From Photorhabdus bodei (GTDB lineage Bacteria > Pseudomonadota > Gammaproteobacteria > Enterobacterales > Enterobacteriaceae), in contig NZ_NSCM01000017.1 in NCBI RefSeq assembly GCF_003287735.1, forward strand, positions 1,550-65,549: a stretch of 64,000 nucleotides of DNA, given 5' to 3'. Shown one piece after another: positions 28,680-40,139 of the stretch; position 1 is the stretch's first letter; each line of letters opens with the position of its first letter. Under the pieces are notes generated by a model. It saw only the letters and a program-made list of their open reading frames with translations. It did no database searches and was not told where the DNA came from. The translations under genes were made by a program, and so were the position numbers.

Positions 28680-31469
28680 ATGGCTCAGATAGCAGACAAT
28701 CCCCTGATTTTGGTTGATGGCTCCTCATACCTTTATCGTGCTTATCATGCTTTCCCTCCGCTGATGAATAGCGCAGGAGAGCCGACCGGAGCAATGTATG
28801 GTGTATTGAATATGCTACGCAGCTTGATAATGCAGTACAAACCAAGCCATGTAGCGGTGGTATTTGATGCTAAAGGCAAAACTTTTCGTGATGAATTGTT
28901 CGCTGAGTATAAGTCTCATCGTCCTCCTATGCCGGATGATCTGCGTACTCAAATAGAACCGCTACATCAGATGGTCGAAGCTATGGGATTACCATTGCTG
29001 GTGGTGCCAGGAGTAGAAGCTGATGATGTTATCGGGACTTTGGCGTTACAGGCAGAAAAAGAGGGGCGTGCGGTACTTATCAGCACTGGCGATAAAGATA
29101 TGGCGCAACTGGTCACGCCGAGTATCACGCTTATTAATACCATGAATAACACCATTTTGGGGCCGGAAGACGTCGTTGAAAAGTATGGTGTGCCGCCAGA
29201 TCTGATTATCGATTTTCTGGCATTGATGGGAGACTCTTCTGACAATATTCCTGGTGTACCTGGGGTGGGAGAAAAAACCGCACTGGGATTACTGCAAGGG
29301 ATTGGTGGCATGGATGATATCTTTGCCAATTTGGATAAAATTGCCGGGCTCAGTTTCCGTGGGGCGAAAACGCTGGCGGATAAGATGGTGCAGCATAAAG
29401 ATGTCGCTTATCTCTCCTATAAACTGGCAACTATCAAAACAGATGTTGAGTTGGATAAAACCTGTGTTGCTTTGTCAGTCAAAGAGCCTGATACGGAGAA
29501 ACTGCATCAGTTGTTTTCTCGTTATGAGTTCAAACGCTGGTTAAGTGATGTGGCAAACGGCGATTGGCTGGCAGAGAAAGGCAAAAAACCGGTATCCACT
29601 GGTAATGATGAATCATCTCCGACGGAAGATAAATCTGTTGCGGCCACACTCTCTTCTGATAATTATCAGACTATTCTTGATCAGCAAAGCTTTGATGAGT
29701 GGATTGAGAAGTTGAAAAAAGCGCCTGTTTTTGCTTTTGATACTGAAACTGACAGCCTTGATACTTTGACTGCTAATCTGGTGGGGGTGTCATTTGCAAT
29801 TTCTGCCGGCGATGCGGCTTATCTACCTCTAGGCCATGACTATCTGGGGGCGCCTGAACAACTTGACAGAGAAGTTGTGTTGGCTGCATTAAAACCGCTA
29901 CTTGAAGATAGTAACCTGCTGAAAATTGGTCAGAATATTAAGTTTGATCGTGGTGTGTTGGCGCGTTACGGCATTGAACTGCAAGGCATTGCTTACGATA
30001 CCATGCTGGAATCTTACGTACTTAATAGCGTTGCAGGTATGGGTCGGCATGATATGGATAGCTTGGCTGAGCGTCATCTGAATCATAGGACCACGACTTT
30101 TGAAGAGATTGCTGGTAAAGGTAAAAATCAACTCACTTTTAATCAGGTCCCGGTAGAGCAGGCCGCAATGTACGCCGCAGAAGATGCAGATGTCACTTTA
30201 TTGCTGCATCAGGTTATGTGGCCGCAATTGGAGAAAGCGCCGACGCTAGAAAAGGTATTTCTGAATACAGAAATGCCACTGGTCATGGTGCTTTCCCGTA
30301 TGGAACGTACAGGTGTGCTAATTGATGCAAATATTTTGGCTGAGCATTCAAAAGAGATCACCGCCCGTCTGGATGAGTTGGAAAAAGAAGCACATGAATT
30401 GGCAGGTGAGGTTTTCAATCTGGCTTCGCCAAAACAGTTACAGACGATATTGTTTGAAAAATTGCAATTGCCGGTGGTAAAAAAAACGCCGGGCGGTGCT
30501 CCATCTACGAATGAAGAAGTATTGGAAGAGTTGGCAGATACCCATGTATTGCCGAAAGTGATCTTAGAGCATCGTGGGCTGGCAAAATTGAAATCCACTT
30601 ACACCGATAAATTACCACAGATGGTCCATCCGCTGACCAAACGGGTGCATACTTCTTATCACCAAGCGGTAACGGCAACCGGGCGTCTCTCTTCACGTGA
30701 TCCTAATTTGCAAAATATTCCTGTCCGTAATGAAGAGGGCCGCCGCATTCGTCAGGCATTTGTGGCACCTGAAAGTTACCGGATTATGGCCGCTGACTAT
30801 TCTCAGATTGAGTTGCGGATTATGGCCCATTTATCTCAAGATCAAGGGTTGTTGAAAGCTTTTGCTGAGGGGCAAGACATTCACCGGGCAACGGCGGCGG
30901 AAGTCTTTGGTTTGCCACTGGAACAGGTAACCAGTGAGCAGCGCCGTAGTGCTAAGGCGATTAACTTTGGTTTGATCTATGGTATGAGTGCATTTGGTCT
31001 TTCCCGTCAGTTAGGTATTCCTCGCGGTGAAGCTCAACGCTATATGGATCTCTATTTTGAGCGCTATCCGGGGGTATTGGCGTATATGGAGCGTACTCGT
31101 AAACAAGCGGAAGAGCAGGGTTACGTTGAAACGCTGGATGGCCGTCGTCTTTATCTGTCGGATATCAAATCTCGCAATGCCATGCGCCGTAAGGCAGCAG
31201 AACGTGAAGCTATTAACGCGCCAATGCAGGGAACCGCGGCGGATATCATCAAAAAAGCAATGATTGCGGTGGATGATTGGATTGTCAGTGAAGAACCGAA
31301 AGTTCGTATGATTATGCAGGTTCACGATGAGCTGGTATTTGAAGTCCATGAGTCACAACTTGAATATGCAGAACAGAAAATTCGTGAATTAATGGAGAAG
31401 AGTATGGTGCTTGATGTCCCGTTGAAAGTGGATGTAGGTATCGGTGACAATTGGGATCAGGCGCACTGA
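28680..31469 (+). CDS. polA: DNA polymerase I
   Basis: 929 residues (E. coli 928). The N-terminal 5'-3' exonuclease (about 1-320) has [17 protein letters not shown] and GDKDMAQLV. The 3'-5' proofreading domain begins near 350 with [10 protein letters not shown], carrying both catalytic acidic residues. The polymerase domain contains motif A ([16 protein letters not shown]), the O-helix region ([16 protein letters not shown]) and motif C ([11 protein letters not shown]). All three activities should be intact. It acts in Okazaki-fragment processing and gap repair. Upstream synteny (dsbA) and downstream synteny (spf, engB) match E. coli apart from inserted genes. Confidence 0.98.
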   Translation: MAQIADNPLILVDGSSYLYRAYHAFPPLMNSAGEPTGAMYGVLNMLRSLIMQYKPSHVAVVFDAKGKTFRDELFAEYKSHRPPMPDDLRTQIEPLHQMVEAMGLPLLVVPGVEADDVIGTLALQAEKEGRAVLISTGDKDMAQLVTPSITLINTMNNTILGPEDVVEKYGVPPDLIIDFLALMGDSSDNIPGVPGVGEKTALGLLQGIGGMDDIFANLDKIAGLSFRGAKTLADKMVQHKDVAYLSYKLATIKTDVELDKTCVALSVKEPDTEKLHQLFSRYEFKRWLSDVANGDWLAEKGKKPVSTGNDESSPTEDKSVAATLSSDNYQTILDQQSFDEWIEKLKKAPVFAFDTETDSLDTLTANLVGVSFAISAGDAAYLPLGHDYLGAPEQLDREVVLAALKPLLEDSNLLKIGQNIKFDRGVLARYGIELQGIAYDTMLESYVLNSVAGMGRHDMDSLAERHLNHRTTTFEEIAGKGKNQLTFNQVPVEQAAMYAAEDADVTLLLHQVMWPQLEKAPTLEKVFLNTEMPLVMVLSRMERTGVLIDANILAEHSKEITARLDELEKEAHELAGEVFNLASPKQLQTILFEKLQLPVVKKTPGGAPSTNEEVLEELADTHVLPKVILEHRGLAKLKSTYTDKLPQMVHPLTKRVHTSYHQAVTATGRLSSRDPNLQNIPVRNEEGRRIRQAFVAPESYRIMAADYSQIELRIMAHLSQDQGLLKAFAEGQDIHRATAAEVFGLPLEQVTSEQRRSAKAINFGLIYGMSAFGLSRQLGIPRGEAQRYMDLYFERYPGVLAYMERTRKQAEEQGYVETLDGRRLYLSDIKSRNAMRRKAAEREAINAPMQGTAADIIKKAMIAVDDWIVSEEPKVRMIMQVHDELVFEVHESQLEYAEQKIRELMEKSMVLDVPLKVDVGIGDNWDQAH

Positions 31470-31522
31470 TATGCCAGCTTAATAAACGATAGGCTGAGCT
31501 AATACAGTTAAAAACATCAACA

Positions 31523-31562
31523 ACTGCGTTGGGACATTGGTTCTTCCTGATGCCAACGCAGT
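31523..31562. repeat. Inverted repeat downstream of polA
   Basis: ACTGCGTTGG (31523-31532) pairs perfectly with CCAACGCAGT (31553-31562) across a 20-base loop. A second imperfect stem follows at 31563-31572 and 31584-31593. They occupy the convergent gap between polA and the RCC1-like gene and probably serve as a terminator, although no long T-run is present. Confidence 0.5.
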
Positions 31563-31626
31563 ATGTTAAGCCTTTTTCCCTTTGGTTTAACATGTTAAGT
31601 GATTATAAGCCATGTGCAATGATGCA

Positions 31627-32919
31627 TTAGTCATATTCACCATGCGCTACAAAATCTCCGCCTCCCCAGGCTACTCTCTTGCCGTTTGCTCGCAAGGCTG
31701 AAAAACTACGGGGTGTTGACGTCAGGCTGATAACGTCTTTTAAGTTCGCAATCTCAGGTGGAAGTTTGCCGCCATTATATATATCTCCCCAGGCGACTAT
31801 GCTGCGGTCTGCTCGTAGGGCTGCAAAGGCATCACTTGATGCACTTAGGCTGATGACATTCTGTACCTGGGTGGCGTCATATGGGACCTGCTCAATACTC
31901 TCTATTGTTCCCCAAGTAACCACGCTACGATTTGTTCGCAGGGCAGTGAAAGCTGAGCTTGTTGTGATGAGGTCAACGATATCGTTTAATGCAGCAATTT
32001 CTGGTGGGATTGATGTGTTTCCCCAAGCGACAATACTACGGTTTGCTCGTAGAGCTATAAATGTGCCGCCCGAACCGGTTAAATTAATAATATCTTGTAG
32101 TTGGGCAATGGCAGGCGGAACCGTGCCGCTCCTGCTTGCATCTCCCCAGGCAACGACGCTGCGGTTTGCCCGTATGGCTGCGAATGCAGTACCTGTTTGA
32201 CTCAGGCTAACGATATCTTGTAATTGAGCAATTGCTGGTGGAACTTGACCGCCAAACAGTGAGTATCCCCAAGCAACCACACTGCGGTTTGCCCGTAAGG
32301 CCGCGAAGGTTGAGTACATGTCGTTTTTGCCAAGCACACTGACGATGTCCTGTAGTTGGGTAATCTCGGGTGGGAGCACTCCAGCTAAACGCCCCCAAGC
32401 AACTATGCTGCGGTTTGCCCGCAGAGCCAAGAAAGCATTACCTGATGCAGTTATACTGACAATGTCCTGTAATTGGGCAACTTCTGGTGTAACTTGGCCA
32501 CCATAGCGATTATCTCCCCAAGCAACTACGCTACCATTTGCTCGCAGAGCTGAGAAGGCGTTAGCCGTTGAACTCAGGCTAACAATATCCTTTAGTTGAG
32601 CAATGTCGGGAGGAAGTTGTCCACCGTTAACTGAATTTCCCCAGGCAACCACGCTGCGATCTGCTCGTAAAGCCGCGAATGCATATTGTGTTGAACTCAG
32701 GCTAACGATATCTCGTAATACAGCAATGTCAGGTGGAATTTGACCGCCAAGATGTGGAAGTCCCCAGGTAATTACACTGCCATTCTGCAATAACATAGCG
32801 GTTGCTCCGATGGTGGATGCGAGAGCTATATTATTGCTGCAATAGACATTTTCTTCCCATTCTAATAGAGAGTTACTATTGTTACTTATACCTAATGAAG
32901 CATTATCATGCTGGTCCAT
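31627..32919 (-). CDS. RCC1-like beta-propeller repeat protein
   Basis: 430 residues from the ATG at 32919, which has AGGAGAATAATA directly upstream; a frame to 32964 would add 15 residues. After about 35 unique residues the protein consists of nine repeats of roughly 37-43 residues, each with S(V/I)VAWG, a short GGQ(V/L)PP turn, IAQLQDIVSLS and FAALRAN, plus a half repeat (KRVAWG) at the end that could close the ring. The pattern resembles RCC1/regulator-of-chromosome-condensation blades, with the aspartate/histidine chemistry replaced. There is no signal peptide or membrane segment. Such proteins are eukaryotic-like and in bacteria are often host-directed, but no function can be assigned. 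It is inserted between polA and spf. Confidence 0.7.
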   Translation of the reverse strand: MDQHDNASLGISNNSNSLLEWEENVYCSNNIALASTIGATAMLLQNGSVITWGLPHLGGQIPPDIAVLRDIVSLSSTQYAFAALRADRSVVAWGNSVNGGQLPPDIAQLKDIVSLSSTANAFSALRANGSVVAWGDNRYGGQVTPEVAQLQDIVSITASGNAFLALRANRSIVAWGRLAGVLPPEITQLQDIVSVLGKNDMYSTFAALRANRSVVAWGYSLFGGQVPPAIAQLQDIVSLSQTGTAFAAIRANRSVVAWGDASRSGTVPPAIAQLQDIINLTGSGGTFIALRANRSIVAWGNTSIPPEIAALNDIVDLITTSSAFTALRTNRSVVTWGTIESIEQVPYDATQVQNVISLSASSDAFAALRADRSIVAWGDIYNGGKLPPEIANLKDVISLTSTPRSFSALRANGKRVAWGGGDFVAHGEYD

Positions 32920-33241
32920 TATTATTCTCCTGGTTAAGGTCGTATCGGATTTATTCTTATTCATAAGGCGTTTATACGAAAAATCATGCCCATTGAGAGG
33001 GAGTGTAACAGTTATTTTACTCTTACTAAGTAATATTATTAGTTAAATAAATTTTTTGTATTCACTTGTACCGATTTGTTGTCCATGTAATGCATATTAG
33101 ATCTAGATCGCATAAATATGTAATTAAACTACATTTAATGTTGTCAAAATGAGCAAAATTCTGGGCTGAATCGAGATAATTTCTGAAAATAAATTACAAA
33201 AAGGCTTTTTCTAATAAATAAAATAGGGTAGAGTTATTGGC

Positions 33242-33348
33242 GTAGGGTACAGAGGTAAGATGTTCTATCTTTCAGACCTTTTACTTCACGTAATCGGATT
33301 TAGCTGAATATTAGCTGCCCCAGTCAATTTTGACTGGGGCATTTTTTT
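33242..33348 (+). ncRNA. spf: Spot 42 small RNA
   Basis: The sequence from GTAGGGTACAG (33242) through AGAGGTAAGATGTTC and the CGTAATCGGATTT region is almost identical to E. coli Spot 42, ending in its own terminator: GCCCCAGTCA (33317-33326) pairs with TGACTGGGGC (33331-33340), then ATTTTTTT. Spot 42 pairs with many catabolic mRNAs through Hfq and is repressed by CRP-cAMP in E. coli. Its location between polA and engB is the conserved one, though an RCC1-like gene has come between polA and spf. I could not see a good CRP site upstream by eye. Confidence 0.95.
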
Positions 33349-33385
33349 CATCTGAATTTAATTGGTGGGAATGAAAAAGACTGTA

Positions 33386-34018
33386 TTAACTATGGTTTTC
33401 AACTTGAACGGCTTTCTGGCTGAACCATATATCCAGTTTTTGTTGTAGTTTATCGATACCGATTTTTTTCGGGGCTGAGAAATATTCCACTTGAATATCC
33501 CCATTCAGCGCGAGTAAGGTGTCACGAACCTTATTCAGTTGACTTTTACGGGCGCCAGATGCCAGTTTGTCGGCTTTAGTCAATAACACCATAACCGGTA
33601 CTTGCATTGCGACTGCCCATTGGATCATCTGCTGATCAAGATCTTTCAATGGGTGACGGATATCCATCAGTACGACCAGCCCGATCAGGCATTCACGTTT
33701 TTGTAGATATTCACCCAATGCTTTTTGCCATTTGCGTTTCATCTCTTCTGGTACTTCGGCATAGCCATAACCCGGTAAGTCAACCAGGCTAATACCTTCT
33801 TCTACTTCGAATAAATTGATGAGTTGAGTTCGGCCAGGCGTTTTACTGGTACGGGCGAGGCTTTTCTGTTTCGTCAGAGCATTCAGAGCGCTAGATTTAC
33901 CTGCATTTGAGCGACCGGCAAACGCGACTTCAATGCCCATATCTTGAGGCAGATGGCGAATATCAGGTGCGCTCGTGATAAAACGGGTCATATGATAGTT
34001 GTGGTTTTTGATGGTCAA
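33386..34018 (-). CDS. engB: Ribosome biogenesis GTPase EngB (YihA/YsxC)
   Basis: 210 residues if translation begins at the TTG at 34018, which has CAGGGAGATAATCATT upstream and gives the same length as E. coli EngB; the first downstream ATG would drop nine residues. G1 is [10 protein letters not shown], followed by the switch region [16 protein letters not shown]3 DLPGYG and G4 LTKADK. It is an essential TRAFAC GTPase in 50S assembly. spf lies convergently downstream. Confidence 0.95.
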   Translation of the reverse strand: MTIKNHNYHMTRFITSAPDIRHLPQDMGIEVAFAGRSNAGKSSALNALTKQKSLARTSKTPGRTQLINLFEVEEGISLVDLPGYGYAEVPEEMKRKWQKALGEYLQKRECLIGLVVLMDIRHPLKDLDQQMIQWAVAMQVPVMVLLTKADKLASGARKSQLNKVRDTLLALNGDIQVEYFSAPKKIGIDKLQQKLDIWFSQKAVQVENHS

Positions 34019-34324
34019 AATGATTATCTCCCTGAGAAATGCGCCGAATATATGGCAAAGAAGATTATACCGATAGCCACTGTTGGTTGACAGGATTAAA
34101 AATAATGACATATTTCTGATGGGTTGAACCAAGCTTGCTATTTTGTTACTGATGACGCTCGGTTTATGAAATAAAATCTAACCTGTTATTGAAAGAATAC
34201 ATTTTTCTTCAAAGCACCAGTCGATTGATAGCGTAAATGTAGGTAAATATTAAGCACGATGTTGAAGAGATTATTAGAATTGATTCAGTTTGTGTTGTTG
34301 ACCTTAATAATATAGGAACCCAGA

Positions 34325-34894
34325 ATGTTTAAACGTATTTTAGTAGCACTTGTAACTGCATGCTCTCTGAGCGCAATGGCGCCTCTGGCTTTGGCGGTGG
34401 GAGAAATCCACGTGAAGCTGACAACAACGGAGGGTAATATTGAACTGGAATTAAATAATCAGAAAGCTCCAATTACAACGAAAAACTTTATTGAATACGT
34501 CAATGAGGGTTATTACAACAATACAATCTTCCATCGGGTAATCCCTGGATTTATGGTGCAGGGTGGTGGTTTTACCAAAGATTTGCAGCAAAAAGCGACT
34601 AAAGCTGCTATTAAAAATGAGGCAGATAATGGACTGCGTAATTTACGCGGAACTATCTCTATGGCACGTACCGCTGATAAAGACAGCGCCACCAGCCAAT
34701 TTTTTATTAACGTAGCGGATAATGCTTTCCTTGATCACGGTCAGCGTGACTTTGGCTATGCAGTATTTGGTAAAGTCGTAAAAGGTATGGATGTTGTGGA
34801 TAAAATTTCTCAAGTCAAAACGGAAAACGTTGGTCCATATCAGAATGTACCGGTTAAACCTGTTGTTATTCTGTCGGCGGAGATTATTCCTTAA
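34325..34894 (+). CDS. ppiA: Periplasmic peptidyl-prolyl cis-trans isomerase A (cyclophilin)
   Basis: 189 residues. A signal peptide (about 1-24, ending LALAVG) precedes a cyclophilin domain with [33 protein letters not shown] and the [20 protein letters not shown] block. It catalyses proline isomerisation in the periplasm. A clear ribosome site TATAGGAACCCAGA precedes the ATG. In E. coli ppiA is also near pabA and argD. Confidence 0.95.
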   Translation: MFKRILVALVTACSLSAMAPLALAVGEIHVKLTTTEGNIELELNNQKAPITTKNFIEYVNEGYYNNTIFHRVIPGFMVQGGGFTKDLQQKATKAAIKNEADNGLRNLRGTISMARTADKDSATSQFFINVADNAFLDHGQRDFGYAVFGKVVKGMDVVDKISQVKTENVGPYQNVPVKPVVILSAEIIP

Positions 34895-34957
34895 TTTTTT
34901 CCTCTCACTTTGGCTGTGGCAGTTTCTGGTCTTCCGGTTAACTCTCATCAGATTAAC

Positions 34958-34988
34958 AAACTGGCCTGCATTAAATGAAGGCCAGTTT
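34958..34988. terminator. Hairpin between ppiA and the YcgJ-like gene
   Basis: AAACTGGCC (34958-34966) pairs perfectly with GGCCAGTTT (34980-34988) over a 13-base loop. It sits in the convergent gap and could terminate both genes. Confidence 0.6.
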
Positions 34989-34993
34989 CGCCG

Positions 34994-35344
34994 TTATTCA
35001 TATATCTTTTGGGTAAATTCTTTATTTACTTCGGTTCGTGGATAATATCTGTCTTTGTAACATTTTTTCTCTTTACTCTCACAGTGTACCCCATTACTTA
35101 AAGTGTAAGATGAAAAGTCAATATATTGCCCATCACCAAACTCTTTTTTCAGGCGTCCTGCGGCTCTTTTCCCTAAATACCTTTCGGTTAATTTTAGCGA
35201 TAGCCCTTGTTGATCAGCGCAATATTTTCCTTTTTTATCACAAACCACCCCTTTTTCCGGGAAGAAAATGTTAGCAGTTTTAGTAACAGCCAGCGTGGAG
35301 AAGGACAGTGAAAAAAGAGATGCTATAATCAGTTTTGTCTTCAT
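34994..35344 (-). CDS. YcgJ/Fels-1-type small secreted protein
   Basis: 116 residues with a signal peptide (MKTKLIIASLFSLSFSTLA). The mature part has a PEKGVVCDKKGKYCADQQGLSLKL block and a second Cys pair (HCESKEKKC), so two disulfides are likely. This pattern matches the YcgJ / Fels-1 prophage protein family, whose function is not known. The gene replaces fic-yhfG found at this point in E. coli. Confident as a gene, moderate on the family. Confidence 0.7.
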   Translation of the reverse strand: MKTKLIIASLFSLSFSTLAVTKTANIFFPEKGVVCDKKGKYCADQQGLSLKLTERYLGKRAAGRLKKEFGDGQYIDFSSYTLSNGVHCESKEKKCYKDRYYPRTEVNKEFTQKIYE

Positions 35345-35587
35345 AACAATTACCTTTACTTATTGAATATCAAAATAGAGCATATGTTTCGTAGGGTATG
35401 AGAGTAAGTTGATTAAGGAAAAAACAGCCATTGATTTTGTTGTACTATGCTACAAATATTGATGTGCTATGATAGCCGCCCCGTTGTCGCGAGGTCGTTT
35501 TACCTGGAGCCAGTTGTGCAGGATAAACAAATTGCAGGAGTGGCAGGGCAACAAATACAGCGATAAAAATGAGTAGGATAGACTCCT

Positions 35588-36163
35588 ATGTTACTAATAA
35601 TAGATAACTATGATTCTTTTACATATAACTTATATCAATATTTTTGTGAATTGGGTACGGATGTTTTAGTTAAGCGTAATGATGAACTGCAACTTGAAGA
35701 TATTGAGAGATTGATGCCCACTCATCTGGTGATTTCCCCAGGCCCTTGTACCCCAAATGAAGCTGGCATTTCTCTGGCTGCGATTTCTCATTTTTCGGAT
35801 AAGTTGCCGATTCTTGGTGTTTGTCTTGGACATCAGGCAATTGGGCAGGCGTTTGGTGCCAGCGTGGTAAAAGCCAGGGAAGTGATGCATGGAAAAACTT
35901 CTGCTATTCACCATAATCAGCAAGGCGTGTTCAAAGGGCTTAACCGACCATTAACCGCGACTCGTTACCATTCATTGGTGATTGCCGCAGAGACATTACC
36001 AGCCTCATTTGAAGTCACCGCATGGAGCCAGCATAACGGCAATGTCGATGAAATTATGGGCATTCGTCATCGCACTCTACCGCTGGAAGGGGTGCAGTTC
36101 CACCCTGAAAGTATTCTCAGTGAGCAAGGTCACCAGTTGCTGAGCAACTTTCTGAGATATTAA
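35588..36163 (+). CDS. pabA: Aminodeoxychorismate synthase glutamine amidotransferase PabA
   Basis: 191 residues; class I glutamine amidotransferase with the nucleophile in [11 protein letters not shown] (Cys near 79) and the catalytic His/Glu in QFHPES near the end. The start [19 protein letters not shown] is typical. With PabB it makes aminodeoxychorismate for folate; similar subunits act with TrpE, but the argD neighbour supports PabA. Confidence 0.95.
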   Translation: MLLIIDNYDSFTYNLYQYFCELGTDVLVKRNDELQLEDIERLMPTHLVISPGPCTPNEAGISLAAISHFSDKLPILGVCLGHQAIGQAFGASVVKAREVMHGKTSAIHHNQQGVFKGLNRPLTATRYHSLVIAAETLPASFEVTAWSQHNGNVDEIMGIRHRTLPLEGVQFHPESILSEQGHQLLSNFLRY

Positions 36164-36271
36164 CCAGATACCGATAATTTCTTCATTTATCCATCTTTTT
36201 CATTTGCCCATCTTTGATTTTTTATGCATATTCAGTGATTATAATTTCACTTTTGAATGGCGTGTATATAG

Positions 36272-37498
<1,227 letters not shown>

Positions 37499-37512
37499 TT
37501 AAATACAAGAGA

Positions 37513-37538
37513 AATCAGCGCAGGATTATGCGCTGATT
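37513..37538. terminator. Bidirectional-type hairpin between argD and crp
   Basis: AATCAGCGCA (37513-37522) pairs perfectly with TGCGCTGATT (37529-37538) around GGATTA. It fills the 49-base convergent gap. The T-run is weak on both sides. Confidence 0.6.
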
Positions 37539-37547
37539 AATCAGGCG

Positions 37548-38180
37548 TTAACGTGTACCGTAAACAACAATAGTTTTACCGTGTGCGGAGATCAAGTTTT
37601 GATCTTCTAGCATTTTCAGAATGCGGCCAACTGTTTCGCGGGAACAGCCAACAATCTGGCCAATTTCCTGACGCGTGATTTTGATTTGCATTCCGTCCGG
37701 GTGGGTCATTGCATCTGGTTGTTTCGCCAGATTCAATAAAGTTTGGGCAATCCGGCCGGTAACATCCAGGAAAGCCAGATTACCGACTTTCTCAGAAGTT
37801 GTTTGCAAACGGTTTGCCATTTGGGCAGATAAACGCATCAAAATATCCGGGTTTACCTGAATCAGTTGACGGAATTTTTTATAGGAGATTTCAGCTACTT
37901 CACAGGCGCTTTTGGCCCGTACCCAGGCTGTACGCTCTTGCCCCTCTTCAAATAATCCAAGTTCACCAATGAAATCCCCCTGATTTAAATAGGAGAGGAT
38001 CATCTCTTTGCCTTCTTCATCTTTAATCAAAACCGCAACAGAGCCTTTTACGATGTAGTAAAGCGTCTCTGCTTTTTCGCCTTGATGAATAAGCGTACTT
38101 TTAGATGGATATTTATGAATATGGCAGTGTGACAAAAACCATTCAAGAGTGGGGTCTGTTTGTGGCTTGCCGAGAACCAT
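37548..38180 (-). CDS. crp: cAMP receptor protein CRP
   Basis: 210 residues from the ATG at 38180, with AGAGGAT seven bases upstream and the same start ([14 protein letters not shown]) as E. coli. The cAMP-binding domain has [18 protein letters not shown], and the helix-turn-helix reads [20 protein letters not shown]. The sequence is nearly identical to E. coli CRP. It is a global regulator of carbon use and here also a likely regulator of spf, murQP and fimbrial or T6SS genes, though no site was proved. Divergent from yhfA. Confidence 0.98.
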   Translation of the reverse strand: MVLGKPQTDPTLEWFLSHCHIHKYPSKSTLIHQGEKAETLYYIVKGSVAVLIKDEEGKEMILSYLNQGDFIGELGLFEEGQERTAWVRAKSACEVAEISYKKFRQLIQVNPDILMRLSAQMANRLQTTSEKVGNLAFLDVTGRIAQTLLNLAKQPDAMTHPDGMQIKITRQEIGQIVGCSRETVGRILKMLEDQNLISAHGKTIVVYGTR

Positions 38181-38499
38181 TCGTTTCATCCTCTGTTGTT
38201 ATCGCTGCCTAAATAACACGAGAATCTAAAAGTTTCTCGTCAGGCTGGCTTATAAAGACACTAGCTTAACATTAGTTTGTTGAAAAACCGACAGGTAAGG
38301 GTTTTATATAGGTTATCTGAAATTTGAACCCTAGGGTATTGATCTTAACCTATATATACCTGGCCCACTTCTGTTTTTAACACAGGAAAAGGCTTCTGTC
38401 TTGTCTTGTATTGTTTCAGCATAATAAACCGCTCATTAGATTGCTAGCTTAATACTGAAAGAGTAGGCTTGGATGCAAAGAACGACTTAAGAGGTATTT
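38181..38499. promoter_or_regulatory. Divergent crp-yhfA promoter region with an 11-bp inverted repeat
   Basis: TATATAGGTTA (38305-38315) is repeated as the perfect complement TAACCTATATA (38346-38356), centred 41 bases apart. The region holds the promoters of crp and yhfA. The arms look like a pair of operator half-sites or a long-stem hairpin. No obvious TGTGA-N6-TCACA site was seen. Confidence 0.5.
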
Positions 38500-38907
38500 A
38501 TGCAAGCGCGGGTAAAATGGGTTGAAGGATTGTCTCTTTTGGGGGAGTCATCTTCCGGTCATCAGATCATGATGGATGGTAATGCCGGCGATAAGGCACC
38601 GAGTCCAATGGAAATGGTATTAATAGCAGCAGGTGGTTGCAGTACGGTTGATGTAGTTTCTATTTTGCAGAAAGGCAGGTATGACATCAGAGATTGTGAA
38701 GTAAAATTAACTTCCCGCCGTCGTGAAGAGGTGCCACGCTTGTTTACTCATATTAATCTGCATTTTATTGTTACGGGTAAGGATTTAATAGATAAAGCGG
38801 TTGAACGTGCAGTCATGCTTTCCGCGGAAAAATATTGCTCTGTTTCGTTGATGTTGGGGAAATCAGTTGAAATTACCCACAGTTTTGAAATTAAAGAGAT
38901 AGATTGA
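38500..38907 (+). CDS. yhfA: OsmC-family protein YhfA
   Basis: 135 residues; OsmC/Ohr fold with the two redox Cys in AAGGCSTVDVVSIL (near 48) and SAEKYCSVSLML (near 113). The family reduces organic peroxides, but YhfA itself has no firmly assigned substrate. The ATG has AGAGGTATTT upstream. It is divergent from crp, as in E. coli. Confidence 0.93.
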   Translation: MQARVKWVEGLSLLGESSSGHQIMMDGNAGDKAPSPMEMVLIAAGGCSTVDVVSILQKGRYDIRDCEVKLTSRRREEVPRLFTHINLHFIVTGKDLIDKAVERAVMLSAEKYCSVSLMLGKSVEITHSFEIKEID

Positions 38908-38933
38908 GAAATTATTTTTGATTAAAAAATAAC

Positions 38934-38967
38934 AACAGGTAACTAATTATCTCAGTTACCTGTTTTT
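38934..38967 (+). terminator. Intrinsic terminator after yhfA
   Basis: AACAGGTAACT (38934-38944) pairs perfectly with AGTTACCTGTT (38954-38964), followed by TTTTT. It lies about 27 bases after the yhfA stop. Confidence 0.85.
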
Positions 38968-39032
38968 TTAACTGAATAATATAAGATGCAAATTTTAAGT
39001 ACTGGATTTGCTAAATTGACCTCAGGCGCTGA

Positions 39033-39902
39033 TTAACAAATCTTTTCCCCTTCCAGTAATCGCTGTACCAATGGCGTCATAATTAATTCCATTGCTAATC
39101 CCATTTTTCCACCGGGGACCACGATGGTATTAATGCTTGAAACGAATGAGCCTTGTAACATTGCTAACAAGTATGGGAAATCAATTTGAGTCAGATCACG
39201 GAAGCGGATGACAATAAAACTTTCATCCAGTGATGGAATGGCTTTGGCTGAGAATGGATTGGATGTATCAACGGTAGGGACACGTTGGAAGTTGATATGT
39301 GTTCGCGAGAATTGTGGCGTAATGTAGTTAATATAATCATCCATAGAACGCACGACGGAATCCATCACAGCTTCCTGCGAGTGTCCTCGTTCTCCGGTAT
39401 CGCGGACAAGTTTCTGTATCCATTCAAGGTTGACAATCGGCACGACGCCCACGAGCAGATCAACATGACTGGCAACATTATGTTGTGGTGTGACAACGCC
39501 ACCGTGCAGACCTTCATAAAACAGCACATCAGTCTGCTTGGGTAAGGATTCCCACGGCGTAAAGGTACCGGGGAGCTGGTTGTAAGGGACGGCATCGTCA
39601 TAGGTATGAAGATATTTCCGACGGCGGCCTTCACCGGTTTCACCATAATCGATCATGGTTTTTTCCAGCATGCCAAAATCATTGGCTTCTGGCCCAAAAT
39701 AACTGATATGCCTGCCTTGCTCTTTGGCTTTACGGATTGCGGCATCCATTTCAGGGCGGGTGTAACGGTGGAAACTATCTCCTTCTATCTGCGCGGCACT
39801 GATGTTAAGTTGCTGGAAAATCTTACGGAAAGCTAAACTGGTTGTTGTTGTTCCGGCACCGCTGGAGCCGGTAATTGCAATAATCGGATGTTTGACAGAC
39901 AT
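39033..39902 (-). CDS. prkB: Phosphoribulokinase-like protein PrkB
   Basis: 289 residues; P-loop GSSGAGTTTT at the N-terminus, EGDSFHRYTR and the FYEGLHGGVVTPQHNVA block of the enterobacterial phosphoribulokinase family. The enterobacterial enzyme has no known role in carbon fixation, and its physiological substrate is uncertain. It forms an operon with yheU and yheT, as in E. coli. Confidence 0.93.
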   Translation of the reverse strand: MSVKHPIIAITGSSGAGTTTTSLAFRKIFQQLNISAAQIEGDSFHRYTRPEMDAAIRKAKEQGRHISYFGPEANDFGMLEKTMIDYGETGEGRRRKYLHTYDDAVPYNQLPGTFTPWESLPKQTDVLFYEGLHGGVVTPQHNVASHVDLLVGVVPIVNLEWIQKLVRDTGERGHSQEAVMDSVVRSMDDYINYITPQFSRTHINFQRVPTVDTSNPFSAKAIPSLDESFIVIRFRDLTQIDFPYLLAMLQGSFVSSINTIVVPGGKMGLAMELIMTPLVQRLLEGEKIC

Positions 39903-39920
39903 TCAGTAAACTCCATAATG

Positions 39921-40139
39921 TTAAGAATGGAACATTTCTTTTGGCACAATATTGATGCTCTCATGCAGTTCAGACCACACCAGCATAACATCTCCCCGTT
40001 TCAACTGACGGCGAATGTCAGCGACCTTCTGCTCCAGCGATTTTTCATCTTCGCCATAATCAGTGCCTTCCCGCAAGATAAAACTCTCTATCAAATTTAG
40101 CAGAGTTTCTGGTTCCAGTTGTTGCCACGGAATAATCAT
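39921..40139 (-). CDS. yheU: YheU family protein (UPF0270)
   Basis: 72 residues from the ATG at 40139, which overlaps the yheT stop as ATGA; the sequence ([38 protein letters not shown]) parallels E. coli YheU in full. The function is unknown. It is translationally coupled to yheT and followed by prkB 18 bases later. Confidence 0.93.
   Translation of the reverse strand: MIIPWQQLEPETLLNLIESFILREGTDYGEDEKSLEQKVADIRRQLKRGDVMLVWSELHESINIVPKEMFHS

Noticed and set aside
31679..32200. 173-codon plus-strand frame antisense to the RCC1-like gene
   Set aside because: Its repetitive composition only mirrors the repeats of the minus-strand gene; there is no ribosome site.
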